64,000 nucleotides of DNA from Candidatus Bathyarchaeota archaeon (GCA_026014585.1 JAOZIA010000002.1:1-64000); one strand, 5' to 3'; counted from the stretch's first letter, positions 8,405 through 18,226 are shown. Numbers and translations: made by a program. The notes: a model not told the origin generated them from the letters alone.

Positions 8405-10005
8405 AAATACAATGTAAAAAGTTAGTTATAGTTCTGTCGTTAATGCTTCTTAGTTTCTCTTTAGTAGTTCCTGTGTTTAGTCAAGAGGCGGCTTCCCTGC
8501 AAGTTAATCGGGTAGTGTGGGGTCAAAGTCTTAATGCCCCAATAAATGTTGGTCCAGGATCTGAAGGGGTGCCTCTGATAGTTGAAATACAAAATTTGTA
8601 CCCCGGCAGTTCAATCAATGGTATCTCTGGTGTTTTATCGCTTGAGGGTTCTTATTTCACGGATATTTATGGAAACCCAAACGCTACAGCAGCGGGGGTA
8701 CCTGAAGTAGTAGAACTGCTAACCCCTGCCGATCAGGTTTCTTCTATGGGCTTTTTCACTCTGACGTTCCATTTAAACATCAAAGATGACGCTTTACCAG
8801 GAACCTATCAACTTCCGTTAAATGTTACTTATTCACCTGTTCAACTGCTCAATAACACTCAAAGGCTAACTCAACCCCTAAACGTAACCTGCACAATTTC
8901 AGACACCCCATCGGCCATTGTAGTGTCAGCATCCCCCGCTATATTAAACAGTGGTGATCAAGTAAAATTATCAGGCAGCCTAAATCCCGCAATTGAAGAC
9001 GCCAACATAACTTTGGCTTTCCAAGAACCCAACGGAAACAAATTCAACCAGACCATAACAACAAAACTAGATGGCTTCTTTAATTATTCATACGGTCCCT
9101 TAACTGCTGGTCACTGGACAGTTAACGCCAGCTGGTTAGGTGATACTCAAAACAGTGGCAGTTGGGCGGTAACGTCTTTTGATGTTCAGTCACCTGTTTC
9201 TTTAGAGCTATCAGTTTCTAATGACCGCATAAAAGCAGGTTTTGACAATCAAGTTAACATAACATTAACAAATGATGGCGAGGCAGATTTTTCATCATTA
9301 GACTTAACCTACACGGTACCTCCTCCATTAGTTGCTTCAGGCAAAACCCAATGGTCCTTTAATTCTTTAGGCGTGGGTGATAATTTGACTGTTCCAGTAG
9401 TGTTGTATGCGCCTTATGCATCGATTGGAAACACTTTCAGCAGCGCTTTCACGGTTGTTTGTCGTGACGATTATGGGCAAACGCAAAACTATCAATTCTC
9501 AGTTGGTTTAGTGATAGTTGGAAACGTTGAATTAGGCGTTTACGATAGCGTGGTTAACCCCGCAGTGGGTGTTAACGGGTCAAAGATTGAGATAACCACA
9601 ACGCTTCTTAATCGAGGCAACGTGCCTGCCCTATATGTCAACGCAACTATTTTGACTAATGCTGTTTTAGACTTGACATCGGAAAGTTCAGTATACATTG
9701 GCGATGTAGATGCAAACTCGCAATCACCTTTTACTTTGTCAGCAAATGTGGATAAAGCTACAGCAACTGGTACCTATCCTGTTACTTTGAGAATTGATTA
9801 TAGAAATGACCAAAACGTCGATTACTCATTCAACTACACCTTTAACCTGCAAGTAAAAATGGGCGACCAAACAGTCACCGAAGAAAATGGCGCCCTTGGC
9901 TTACCTGAATTGGGTTTACTAATATCAGTAATTGCAATCGCAGCATGCTTAATGATTGTACTTTATCGAAGCCGACTCAGTAAAGGCAACACTGTCAGGG
10001 CGTAA
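8401..10005 (+). CDS. Secreted, membrane-anchored NEW3/COG1361-type protein of an ABC exporter
   Basis: The product is 534 residues: a signal peptide (about 1-28, ending near VPVFSQ), several beta-sandwich modules, one transmembrane helix near 507-525 and a short basic tail. A segment around 300-400 (SLDLTYTVPP, NLTVPVVLYAP) and another around 410-490 (TLLNRGNVPALYVNAT, TYPVTLRIDYRND) resemble the NEW3/CARDB-like repeats of COG1361 proteins. Genes of this type commonly sit between a MacB-like ATPase and an FtsX permease in archaea, as here. It probably acts outside the cell as the exporter's accessory or substrate-engaging subunit; that role is inferred from context. Confidence 0.75.
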   Translation: MKIQCKKLVIVLSLMLLSFSLVVPVFSQEAASLQVNRVVWGQSLNAPINVGPGSEGVPLIVEIQNLYPGSSINGISGVLSLEGSYFTDIYGNPNATAAGVPEVVELLTPADQVSSMGFFTLTFHLNIKDDALPGTYQLPLNVTYSPVQLLNNTQRLTQPLNVTCTISDTPSAIVVSASPAILNSGDQVKLSGSLNPAIEDANITLAFQEPNGNKFNQTITTKLDGFFNYSYGPLTAGHWTVNASWLGDTQNSGSWAVTSFDVQSPVSLELSVSNDRIKAGFDNQVNITLTNDGEADFSSLDLTYTVPPPLVASGKTQWSFNSLGVGDNLTVPVVLYAPYASIGNTFSSAFTVVCRDDYGQTQNYQFSVGLVIVGNVELGVYDSVVNPAVGVNGSKIEITTTLLNRGNVPALYVNATILTNAVLDLTSESSVYIGDVDANSQSPFTLSANVDKATATGTYPVTLRIDYRNDQNVDYSFNYTFNLQVKMGDQTVTEENGALGLPELGLLISVIAIAACLMIVLYRSRLSKGNTVRA

Positions 10006-10007
10006 AG

Positions 10008-11240
10008 ATGAATCCTTTTCAGATAATACGTCTTTCTTTTGAAGCGTTAAAAGAGCGCCGTGTCCGTACAGGACTAACCATACTAATGGTTATTATGGGT
10101 GCAAGTTTGTTAGTTGCTATAAACGGTACCGGCAACGGTTTTACTAATTTTGTCGATGACCAGTTTAGCTCTCTGGGCGCCAATGTTCTAATTATAACTG
10201 CTAGAAGCGGGAGCATCACAATTGATGATACTCTTGCGGTCAAGATTTCTCAGATAGAGGGTGTTCAAGAAACAATTCCCTATGTTCAACAAGTAACTAC
10301 GCTTCGTTCACAAGGCACTGAACAGACAACAATAGTGCAGGGTATCGAACAAACCAAGCTTCCCCTACTATTCCCAACCTTAAGCTTTGCTTCTGGAACA
10401 TACGTCTCCCAAACAGATAACCTTGGAGTGGTTTTAGGAAATGAATTGTCGCGTCTCCCAGATAAAAGCGGTGTCTTTGCAAGTCAAGGCGGAACCGTTA
10501 CGGTTGTTTATCAAGGATATGAAAACCAAAAACCCGCCGTGATTGAAAAGTCCTTTGTTGTCAGGGGACAACTGAACTATCTTGGCAGTGCTGTTATACC
10601 AGCTGATCAGATGTCATTTGTTTCAACTTCTGCAGCGCAAAAAATGTTTAATCGTGGTGACAGCTATGATGGTCTTTATGTTATTTCTTTAAATCCTGAA
10701 GCGAACTCAGCGGTACTTGACAGCATCCGCGAACAATACGGCAATGACTTGGTTATAATTTCCCCTCAGACAATCTCTGAAACTATTAACAGAATAACCG
10801 ACGGGGTTTATCTTTTCATAAATCTTGTAGCTCTTGTTTCTTTACTGGTTGCGTCTGTGGGAATCATAACAACCCTTCAAACTTCAGTGATGGAACGCAT
10901 TAAAGAGATTGGCTTACTAAAAGCGTTAGGCTACAATAGACAACTGATTCTTAGTTTATTCCTATACGAAGCAACAATAATCGGCATAATTGGTGGCATA
11001 ATAGGAGTGGTTTTTGGAGTTGGCTTATCCTATGGGATGAGCGCTATTTTAGGGCAAAACATCACATTTCAGCCAAATGGCGTTGGACCAGACCTTCAGG
11101 TGCAGATTATTCCCAGTTTTGACATTTGGTACCTTATTTTCACTTGGGGAATCTGTGTATGTTTGAGCATGATTTCTGGATTGTATCCTTCGTGGAGAGC
11201 ATCAAGGTTGGATCCTGTGGTCGCATTAAAAACCGAATAG
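10008..11240 (+). CDS. ABC transporter permease, MacB/FtsX family
   Basis: The product is 410 residues. A first transmembrane helix (about 18-38, RTGLTILMVIMGASLLVAI) is followed by a large external MacB-type periplasmic-core domain. Three helices then make up the FtsX domain: VYLFINLVALVSLLVASVGII, IIGIIGGIIGVVFGVGLSY and a last one near 370-395. The cytoplasmic loop MERIKEIGLLKALGY is the typical FtsX coupling motif, and the end ...PSWRASRLDPVVALKTE is characteristic. It starts two bases after the stop of the secreted protein, completing a three-gene exporter operon. The substrate is unknown. Confidence 0.88.
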   Translation: MNPFQIIRLSFEALKERRVRTGLTILMVIMGASLLVAINGTGNGFTNFVDDQFSSLGANVLIITARSGSITIDDTLAVKISQIEGVQETIPYVQQVTTLRSQGTEQTTIVQGIEQTKLPLLFPTLSFASGTYVSQTDNLGVVLGNELSRLPDKSGVFASQGGTVTVVYQGYENQKPAVIEKSFVVRGQLNYLGSAVIPADQMSFVSTSAAQKMFNRGDSYDGLYVISLNPEANSAVLDSIREQYGNDLVIISPQTISETINRITDGVYLFINLVALVSLLVASVGIITTLQTSVMERIKEIGLLKALGYNRQLILSLFLYEATIIGIIGGIIGVVFGVGLSYGMSAILGQNITFQPNGVGPDLQVQIIPSFDIWYLIFTWGICVCLSMISGLYPSWRASRLDPVVALKTE

Positions 11241-11304
11241 GCTGCTGCTTATCTGAATTCTGAACAACTTGAGAAAACTGTCTTTTAGGTTTTTAGGGCT
11301 CAAA

Positions 11305-11316
11305 TATTATATATAA
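11305..11316 (+). promoter_or_regulatory. Candidate TATA box upstream of the adenylate-forming gene pair
   Basis: An AT-rich TATTATATATAA-like stretch lies about 140 bases before the ATG at 11452. If used, the transcript has a leader of roughly 110 bases. The gap 11241-11451 shows no other gene. Confidence 0.35.
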
Positions 11317-11451
11317 GAATTAATACGGTTAAACTTACGGTACCAAAACATTGACTAATCTTAAGTTGCCCGACCAGCAAATCCATAAAATCACAAACAA
11401 TCCTCCCCTCGCTAACTCAAAGTTTAATCAAAACTGCTCGGCGGTATACTG

Positions 11452-12906
11452 ATGGATATTCTAAGTCTTCCGCTAGACAAATTAGCTGAACTTAGCATGC
11501 AAAATTTACTCCACTACAAAACGTTAGAACGTGCCAGCACATCGAGCTTGTATAATGCAAAATGGGTTGCTGCAGGCATTAATGTAAAAGAAATCACAAC
11601 CTACGAGGACTTCTCTGAACTCCCTTATACAACAAGCAAAGAAGTCCGCAGTGCCCTATACGAGCAGCCGATTGACAAAATTTTGTGCTCAAAACCAGTG
11701 CATTGGTTCTCAACTACGGGCACAACTGGTTTGTCAAAGTGGTTACCGTATGGCCGCAGAGACATCGAAGTTTTTATGCAAATTCGCGATAGGCTCTACA
11801 ATATGCTTCCCACAGAAGGCAACCTTAAATTTGTAACCGTCACCGCTCCGCCGCCGTATCTTGAAGATGGTCTTGCAATCTTTAACTCTATTCGCGGAAT
11901 AGAACACGAACATTCTATACAAAACCTCACCATTTCTCTTACTCAAACAGATGATGATGAAATATTCAATTTCACATTTGACACCAAACCAAACGTTATG
12001 CTTGCCTTTCCAAGTTTAGCGGCACGATTAGCAGAAATTATAGAGGAAACTGCTCCTGAAACAGTAAAACAGCAATTCAGAGAACATAAAACCCCCAAAA
12101 ATCTGCTTTTATATTTGATAACACGTGTTAAAAAGATTCAACCCAAAGACCTCACCACATTTAAATGGGGCATATTTGGCGGCGAACCCCTTGACCCCTA
12201 CCGTGAAGTTCTCAATAGGGTTTATGGTTTAGAACCGTTTGAAATTTACGCCTTTACAGAGTTTATGCCGCCATCTGTTGAATGCCGCATGCATAACGGG
12301 ATGCATATTTGGCTTGACATTTGCCTACCAGAAATAATTCCAGAACCCGAACTAGAAAAAGAACACCAAGACAGCGCATACGTACCAAAAGCGATACCTC
12401 TGTGGAAAGCACAAGCGGGTCAAAGAGGCGAATTTGTTCTTACAACCTTTGGTGAAGCTTTGCCTTTGATTCGTTACCGCTTCGGCGATTTAATTCAGGT
12501 GGTCGGTACTGAACCCTGTGGTTGCGGAATTACTCATCCACGCATCAAAGTTCCCAGACGCGCCGACACCTCTGTTGTCAGTTTGGGTGCAATTCGCTTC
12601 CCCTTCAAGCAGCTAGAAGAGAAGGCGCTATCCAAAACAAACCATGGACAAGCAAAACGCTGGCAGCTACAAATCAGCCGAGAAGGGCACCGCCCAAAGC
12701 TTACAATACGCTTAGAACCTAACATGGAAATTGGCAGTCACGAGGGGTTTGTAGAAGAGATTTCTCAGCGGGTTTTGGAGATAGACGTTATTAAGACTGG
12801 GCTTGAGAACAAGATATTGGCTGAGCCAAAAGTGGCTGTTGAGGCTCTTCTTTGCAGGGGTAAACAGGCAACAGTTGCAGGGAGCATAATTTACGAAGGT
12901 GAATAA
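11452..12906 (+). CDS. PaaK/LuxE-like adenylate-forming enzyme
   Basis: This 484-residue protein should activate a carboxylic acid with ATP to an acyl-adenylate, probably then transferring it to CoA or another acceptor. The phosphate-binding A3 motif FSTTGTTGLSKWLPY lies at about 86-100. Later core motifs are GIFGGEPL, EIYAFTEF and PLIRYRFGDLIQV, in the order found in phenylacetate-CoA ligases. A CGCG.THPRI segment and the C-terminal subdomain follow. The family (PaaK, LuxE, GH3) has mixed substrates, so the acid cannot be named. A shortened paralogue follows after two bases. Confidence 0.75.
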   Translation: MDILSLPLDKLAELSMQNLLHYKTLERASTSSLYNAKWVAAGINVKEITTYEDFSELPYTTSKEVRSALYEQPIDKILCSKPVHWFSTTGTTGLSKWLPYGRRDIEVFMQIRDRLYNMLPTEGNLKFVTVTAPPPYLEDGLAIFNSIRGIEHEHSIQNLTISLTQTDDDEIFNFTFDTKPNVMLAFPSLAARLAEIIEETAPETVKQQFREHKTPKNLLLYLITRVKKIQPKDLTTFKWGIFGGEPLDPYREVLNRVYGLEPFEIYAFTEFMPPSVECRMHNGMHIWLDICLPEIIPEPELEKEHQDSAYVPKAIPLWKAQAGQRGEFVLTTFGEALPLIRYRFGDLIQVVGTEPCGCGITHPRIKVPRRADTSVVSLGAIRFPFKQLEEKALSKTNHGQAKRWQLQISREGHRPKLTIRLEPNMEIGSHEGFVEEISQRVLEIDVIKTGLENKILAEPKVAVEALLCRGKQATVAGSIIYEGE

Positions 12907-12908
12907 AC

Positions 12909-13910
12909 ATGATAATGGTTGAACTTCAAAAATGGCAACAATTCACTTCCCAAGACGAGACGGCACAGGAACTAAAACTAAAAGAAACCCTCACAAGAGC
13001 CTATCAATCAGAAATGTACAAAAAATTATGGAAAAACACGCACTTCAACATAAACCAAATCCAAAACATCAACGACCTAAACCAGCTCCCGTACCTAACC
13101 CGAAAAACCCTGTTTGAAACAACCCGAACACGACCCAACACCATCAGTGTCGCTCCAGTTAGCCAGTGGTTTTTAGGACATGACAAATTCGATGTGCATG
13201 AGTGGTATCCTTACAGTGGAGAGGACTTCATGAATATTGCTCCCCTGCTGTCAAGATTAAGCCAAACTGTAGGGTTACATGCAGGCGACATAGTTTTGAC
13301 GGTTGTTGATACACCCCCACATATCTCATCATTTATGCCATACCTTTGGTCATACGCAGACGCATCCAAAAACTGCGGCTTAGAATTCATAAACGGTTCC
13401 TTGGAGTGGTATGACGCCCTTGGCATGTCATGGATAAACTTTATCCAAAAAAGACAACCCACCACAATTTTTGCCTCAAAAAGAAACGCCGTTGCCCTTG
13501 CAGAGAAACTAAAAACAGTAGGCACCTCAGTCAAATCGGCGCTATCTAAGTTGCGTGTGGTCATCTTCTTTGGTGAAGACACAACAAACCAGTTGGAAGC
13601 CTATTCAAACATGGAAACCTTTGAAGTGTACTCACCTATTGAACACATGGCTTTATGGTCAGAATGCCAAAGCCACAGCGGAGTTCACGTCTGGTTAGAC
13701 ACCTGCATCCCAGAGATACTTCCCGAGGGCAAAACCGAAGCCCAACTATTACGCCAAGCAACAAAAGGCGCAAGAGGCGAGTTAGTGATTACCAACTTCT
13801 CAAAGGCCCTGCCGCTGGTAAGATACAAAACAGGCAGACAAATCTGCGTTGAGAGCGTGGGTCAATGCGCCTGTGGAGCGAATCATCCAAAAGTTAAGTT
13901 CATAAAATAA
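12909..13910 (+). CDS. Shortened, catalytically degenerate PaaK-like paralogue
   Basis: This 333-residue protein aligns with its upstream neighbour along most of its length (EVYSPIEHMALWSECQSHSGVHVWLDTCIPEI, PLVRYKTGRQI, CACGANHPKVK). Two differences matter. The phosphate-binding loop is gone: where the neighbour has a TTGTTGLSK motif, this one reads LGHDKFDVHEWYPYSG (about 89-104). It also stops just after the HPK segment, so the mobile C-terminal subdomain is absent. Sequence past the stop does not resume the homology, so this is not a simple nonsense mutation. I infer a non-catalytic partner or regulator of the upstream enzyme, or an early pseudogene. Confidence 0.7.
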   Translation: MIMVELQKWQQFTSQDETAQELKLKETLTRAYQSEMYKKLWKNTHFNINQIQNINDLNQLPYLTRKTLFETTRTRPNTISVAPVSQWFLGHDKFDVHEWYPYSGEDFMNIAPLLSRLSQTVGLHAGDIVLTVVDTPPHISSFMPYLWSYADASKNCGLEFINGSLEWYDALGMSWINFIQKRQPTTIFASKRNAVALAEKLKTVGTSVKSALSKLRVVIFFGEDTTNQLEAYSNMETFEVYSPIEHMALWSECQSHSGVHVWLDTCIPEILPEGKTEAQLLRQATKGARGELVITNFSKALPLVRYKTGRQICVESVGQCACGANHPKVKFIK

Positions 13911-13931
13911 CGTGTAAGCTCAATTGCGTGT

Positions 13932-14432
13932 TCAAATCTGTTTTCTAAAAACAAGTGCCATTCTTCCTTTAGCATAAATTTTGAAGCCAAATTTCAAATA
14001 AAGCCTCTGCGCAGAAACATTACCGCTCAGCACCTCAACCTCCAACCACTGTAGCTTCATCTGCTTGGCAAACTTTTCTGCCTCCGCAAGAACAAAAAAG
14101 CCGATGCCACGTTTCCTTTTAAGTGGCAAAACCGCCAAGCCCTGTAGTTTTAGCGTGTCTTGATGCACCTTCAAACTGGCAGTTCCCACAACTTCGTTTG
14201 CTTCTTTGATGAAATATTTTACTCCACCAGAATCGTGCACGTTAATCAAAGAGGAGAGCATATATGGAATCACTATCAGAGACGCAAGCCAAGCAGGATT
14301 ACTGGGCAACATTGGTATGGCGTTTCCATCTGCGCCGTTCCAGAAGAAGCGGAACCCCAGAAAACTAAACAAAAGGCGTTCGCTTTTGCCGATTTTTTGC
14401 ATTTTCAAATTGTGTCCATCAGGTTTTGTCAT
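13932..14432 (-). CDS. GNAT-family N-acetyltransferase
   Basis: The product is 166 residues. The acetyl-CoA-binding core is visible in the second half: a beta strand (LKLQGLAVLPLKRKRGIG, the R/Q-x-x-G-x-G/A-type loop), then helix FFVLAEAEKFAKQM, strand QWLEVEVLSGNVSAQRLYLKFGF, the standard GNAT 'N..A..LY.k.GF' signature, and a last strand. The first 60 residues, which include a hydrophobic stretch, are less typical. The gene points against its neighbours and is convergent with the PaaK-like pair. The substrate is unknown. Confidence 0.78.
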   Translation of the reverse strand: MTKPDGHNLKMQKIGKSERLLFSFLGFRFFWNGADGNAIPMLPSNPAWLASLIVIPYMLSSLINVHDSGGVKYFIKEANEVVGTASLKVHQDTLKLQGLAVLPLKRKRGIGFFVLAEAEKFAKQMKLQWLEVEVLSGNVSAQRLYLKFGFKIYAKGRMALVFRKQI

Positions 14433-14592
14433 GTTTTTCTACCGTTTAAGTTCCTGCTTCGTTTGTCAATCACTTTAAGTAATCATGCTTATAGGCGCTT
14501 ATATCAACCGTGCGCTTGCCTTTAGAATACCTTAAAAAGCGGCACCAACTATTGAGGGTTAAATCACCTTCAAGAGCAAATCACTAATTACG

Positions 14593-16449
14593 TTGAGCCA
14601 AACTATGAACCAGAAAGAAAAGCACCTAAAAAACCAAAACCCTGACGAAAAACAACTTTACCAAAGGCTCACAAAACAGATTCAAAAAAGCCAGCATCAA
14701 ACGTCAAGGCGCTTTCTATTCTTGGGGTTCAACGAAAAAATAAAAGGCCTTTTTGAGTCCTACATTTACACTGACCCCTTTAACCTGCACAACTATACGA
14801 AAAGGTCTCCCCGACTAAGGCTCCCTGACAACAACGCGTTTGTCTCGTTTTGGACTTTAGATTTACTCCTTGAAGCATTCAAAGATAACACAGATTACCT
14901 TCAGGATTTCCATCTCGAAGACACCGTGAAAAACCTCATCGACTTTCACGACCACACCCGAGAACCCGATGACCCTTTATTTCTGTTCTGGAAACAACAA
15001 AAAATTGACGGAAAATGGGTTTCAAATGCCGGGAATTTGACGGCTGCTTATCCAATGTGGAAAGCCATTGATAAATCCAAAGAAAAAATAACAAAGCCAT
15101 TCTCAAAATCCTCTACACAACCCGATAATGGGGTGCATCATCCTTCTAATGAACCCAAACGCTCCTCAGCTTTATTTTGTCTACCAGCCGATTTTGATGA
15201 TTCCGCGCTTAACTGGACGCTTGGGTCTTCTCTGTTCCAACTCAGAGGGGCTTTTCCAGAGTTGTGGTCGGCTTGGTCGGCGAATAATTTTGACTTCAAC
15301 AAGCTCGCTTATCATGCAGTGGAGTATGCCTATCGCCCATTCAGTAATGACAAGAATGTTAATGCGATTGACCCCAGGACTTTTTATGCTATCCGTGAAT
15401 TTCTCTGGGAAATTGAGAAAGAAGGCGCTGGTACGTCCGAGTTTATGCTGTTGACTACCTGGGCTGCTACTGCTCAAGGAAACCTCCAGGGTATAGAGCA
15501 CTATTACAAGATGCCCTTTAACGTAAACAACCTCGACGTTAGTGTGTCAGCAAACTTTGTCTATGCTGCAATGAAAAGTGCCCTTGCAGAATCATTTCCC
15601 TGTGAGGCTGAAGAGTTTCCTGCCTTAGTAAAGAACACCGCCAAGTTTCTGGTTTGGGCGCTCAAGTCAGGTGCCATCATGGATAAACCCGACCTTTTAC
15701 TGCTTTACTATCCTTCACCTTTTCTCGCCTTTTTCTTTATTTCCCGCACAGTCTACATACTCCAACAGCCCCATCAGAGAGGTAAGGCTGAATTAGTGCA
15801 GCAAATCAGGGACCTTCTTTTACCAACTGCGCGAACCAAAATCACTGAGTACCTCTTGTCCTCTGTCCAGTGTGAGGGCGAGTATGCGTTTTGGGATGGC
15901 GCATCCTTAGAAACAGACGCCACGTTGAGCAGGCAACATCATAATGACCGCAAGTTCACCACGGCACTATCCATCAACACACTTCTCAACCTGTGGACAA
16001 TCCGCCAAGACACGGGTGTAGATTGGCTTGACCAAACCCCAAAAGAAGTGCCTGCGCTCGTCAAAAAAGGAATCAATTGGCTACGTAATTATGCATTTTC
16101 AAAAAAGTACCCCGACCACAACGCCTTTTTCTCATCCAGCGTAAAACATCCCGATTCACTGCCATTTCTGTTCCCCACCAATATAGCTGAGCAGGTAAAC
16201 GCTCCTGTTTTCCGTAACAAGTCTTCGGAGAAAAAAGCCTCCCATGAGGGACACAGCATTTTTGCCCTGTCAGGTGTGCCTTCACGGGAAAACTACGAGC
16301 AGGCTCTAAAGGAAAAAGGTCTTACAAATGTTGACCCATACCGCTTCAAGAGATGTTATGAGCTGGAGTTTCCCTACTGGTCGGCTCCTTCAGTTGTCTA
16401 TGCGCTGATATGCCTTGCCATCACTAAAGGTTCCACATTAAAATTGTGA
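14593..16449 (+). CDS. 618-residue protein of unknown function, possible helical barrel
   Basis: I do not recognise a family. After a charged N-terminus the protein is mostly alpha-helical, with aromatic-rich segments spaced along it (FVSFWTLDLLLEAF, LLTTWAATAQGN, ALSINTLLNLW, INWLRNY, PYWSAPSVVYALICLAI). Repeated helix pairs of this kind occur in alpha/alpha-toroid enzymes such as terpene cyclases or glycan-processing barrels. No DxDD motif or obvious catalytic motif is seen, so this is a weak structural guess. There is no signal peptide. A TTG opens the frame; an ATG four codons later (14605) is an equal candidate. It lies between two GNAT-type genes on the other strand. Confidence 0.6.
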   Translation: MSQTMNQKEKHLKNQNPDEKQLYQRLTKQIQKSQHQTSRRFLFLGFNEKIKGLFESYIYTDPFNLHNYTKRSPRLRLPDNNAFVSFWTLDLLLEAFKDNTDYLQDFHLEDTVKNLIDFHDHTREPDDPLFLFWKQQKIDGKWVSNAGNLTAAYPMWKAIDKSKEKITKPFSKSSTQPDNGVHHPSNEPKRSSALFCLPADFDDSALNWTLGSSLFQLRGAFPELWSAWSANNFDFNKLAYHAVEYAYRPFSNDKNVNAIDPRTFYAIREFLWEIEKEGAGTSEFMLLTTWAATAQGNLQGIEHYYKMPFNVNNLDVSVSANFVYAAMKSALAESFPCEAEEFPALVKNTAKFLVWALKSGAIMDKPDLLLLYYPSPFLAFFFISRTVYILQQPHQRGKAELVQQIRDLLLPTARTKITEYLLSSVQCEGEYAFWDGASLETDATLSRQHHNDRKFTTALSINTLLNLWTIRQDTGVDWLDQTPKEVPALVKKGINWLRNYAFSKKYPDHNAFFSSSVKHPDSLPFLFPTNIAEQVNAPVFRNKSSEKKASHEGHSIFALSGVPSRENYEQALKEKGLTNVDPYRFKRCYELEFPYWSAPSVVYALICLAITKGSTLKL

Positions 16450-16462
16450 GTGTATAGTAGCG

Positions 16463-17539
16463 TTACAGTGGGCTTTCTGGAAAGGTGCTTCGTTCCTTCC
16501 AGTAAAGCTGAGGAAACTGAGTTTTAGGGTCCATATGTCCAGAAGCGGTTGGATGCATTGCAGCACCCATGGTTATCATGTAGATAGGTTTTCGCGTGTT
16601 CTTATCTAAAAGGCGATCTTTGGTCTGATTTAAAACCAGTCCGTAGCTGACTCTTTCAAAATTATGCTCAGCAGCATACTGCACTGAAGCCAAAATGATG
16701 TTCTCGTAAGCGTGGTAAGTGTCTGCTAAAAAGCCGCCTTCGGTTAATTCAAGATAGTTTTTGTGTTTTATGAAAATCTGTACGCCAACAACCTGTCCGT
16801 TTAGTTTGGCGTAAATCTGTAAGGTTGAAGGGTAATTCTCAATAAAATTCCTAACATGCTCGCCGTAAGCCTCCACGTTAATAGAGGCTCCAGGATGAGG
16901 GTTTTTTAGGTATGAAGATTTGCAACATTTCACAAAAGCAGCGGACAACTCATCTTTAACAGTGCCTTCGTGAACACATATTTCGCCGCCCTTGTTACGG
17001 AACCTGTTAATCTGTCGTGAAAGGTGGCTGTGATTTTCAAGCAGTGTTTTTGCGGCATCAGAATTATGAGCAGCAATAGAACCCGTTTCCATTACTTTGT
17101 TGGCAACCTGATAACTTATCCCATCCAGGGCACGCTTAAAATCACAAATCAAATTGTCGTCAATAAAACCTATGTACAAACCCATCTGCCTTAACTCTAA
17201 CAGCTTTCTAAACAGGGCATTTAAAACATCAGATTTACAGGCGTTTTCCGCGAAGAAGAATGTGTTGTTTGTTCCAATATGATTGCCTTGACCAAAGCAA
17301 TGTTTCATAAAAACGGTAGGGGTTAAGAGCACGGTTGTGATGCCTAATAATTCTCTGTTTTTTGACCAGACCTTTAATACGCGGGTACGATTCGGGATGT
17401 TAGTGATTATATCCAAAAAATCAGAAGATAACCCTTGCAACTCCAAATAGGGTGCAAACACCGCTTTCTCTTCTACAGACAACGGGGTAGGTTCACACAA
17501 TTCTACACTTAGAATAGATTTTGATTTAGCTGTGTTCAC
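16463..17539 (-). CDS. FemAB-like GNAT-fold acyltransferase
   Basis: The product is 358 residues, large enough for the tandem GNAT fold of FemA/B and BioF2-like 'GNAT_like' proteins. The C-terminal half shows the typical order: TLQIYAKLNGQVVGVQIFIKHKNYLELTEGGF, an AYENIILASVQYAAEHNFERVSYG segment and a closing KTRKP-like region. In bacteria such proteins transfer amino acids or acyl groups to cell-wall or surface polymers. An archaeal version may modify a glycolipid or surface glycan; this is inference from family and the surrounding envelope-type genes. The stretch 17540-17701 after it holds no supported gene. Confidence 0.6.
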   Translation of the reverse strand: MNTAKSKSILSVELCEPTPLSVEEKAVFAPYLELQGLSSDFLDIITNIPNRTRVLKVWSKNRELLGITTVLLTPTVFMKHCFGQGNHIGTNNTFFFAENACKSDVLNALFRKLLELRQMGLYIGFIDDNLICDFKRALDGISYQVANKVMETGSIAAHNSDAAKTLLENHSHLSRQINRFRNKGGEICVHEGTVKDELSAAFVKCCKSSYLKNPHPGASINVEAYGEHVRNFIENYPSTLQIYAKLNGQVVGVQIFIKHKNYLELTEGGFLADTYHAYENIILASVQYAAEHNFERVSYGLVLNQTKDRLLDKNTRKPIYMITMGAAMHPTASGHMDPKTQFPQLYWKERSTFPESPL

Positions 17540-17701
17540 AGTTATTCTCCTGTTTCCAACGAGTGCTCAAGTTGCTGTTTTTTCAATGAAAGCGGGTTCA
17601 TCAGTGGTTTCAATTTAGGGCTTCCCACGGAATAGTTATTACATGTGTTGAAAAGTTTTTCTACCCCAAAAGAAAAATCCAAGCCAAAATGGCAAAACCT
17701 G

Positions 17702-18121
17702 TTATGTTTCTTCTTCAAGCCCAATTTTACTCAACGGGTGCCTACTTACCAAAACCAAAAACACCAACAACGCCACAGCCCCAGCCAACGGGTAATCACC
17801 TACACCAACAGTTAAGCCAATGGCGGCTGTAGCCCACAGGCTCGCCGCGGTGGTTATGCCTTGCACTTTATCTTTTTCTGCCCAGATGGCACCTGCTCCG
17901 ATGAAGCCGATTCCTGCTACGATGCCTGCGGCGATTCGGGCTGGATCCATGCTGAAACTGATGGAGGTCATGGTGAATAGGCAGGAGCCTAAGCTAACGA
18001 GCATGTGGGTGCGTAGTCCAGCGTGTTTGTGGCTTATTTGCCTCTCCAAACCCACCAGTCCACCCAGAGCCAAAGCTATAAGCAAACTGAGCAGTGTGTA
18101 AAAATCAAGAATTGATTGCAT
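17702..18121 (-). CDS. MgtC/SapB family membrane protein
   Basis: The product is 139 residues with four hydrophobic helices. Helix 1 (LLSLLIALALGGLVGLERQ) with the following HKHAGLRTHMLVSLGSCLF and later AAGIVAGIGFIGAGAIW...GITTAASLWATAAIGL segments are the MgtC signature. A longer frame reaches 18283, but its extra 54 residues lack hydrophobic or family sequence and would overlap the divergent methyltransferase gene. The ATG at 18121 gives the normal family N-terminus. Proteins of this family are linked to magnesium stress or membrane-potential control, mostly from bacterial work. Confidence 0.85.
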   Translation of the reverse strand: MQSILDFYTLLSLLIALALGGLVGLERQISHKHAGLRTHMLVSLGSCLFTMTSISFSMDPARIAAGIVAGIGFIGAGAIWAEKDKVQGITTAASLWATAAIGLTVGVGDYPLAGAVALLVFLVLVSRHPLSKIGLEEET

Positions 18122-18226
18122 AATTAGATTAGAGGTATTTTTGATATTAAACTTACTTATTGCCAAAAAAGTGGGGTAGAGTTGAAAAACATAAATGTTT
18201 TTTTGAAATATTGGTTGTGATGACTT

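Noticed and set aside
17542-17724. Minus-strand 60-codon frame between the FemAB-like and MgtC genes
   Set aside because: It overlaps the end of MgtC and has no ribosome site or recognisable sequence.
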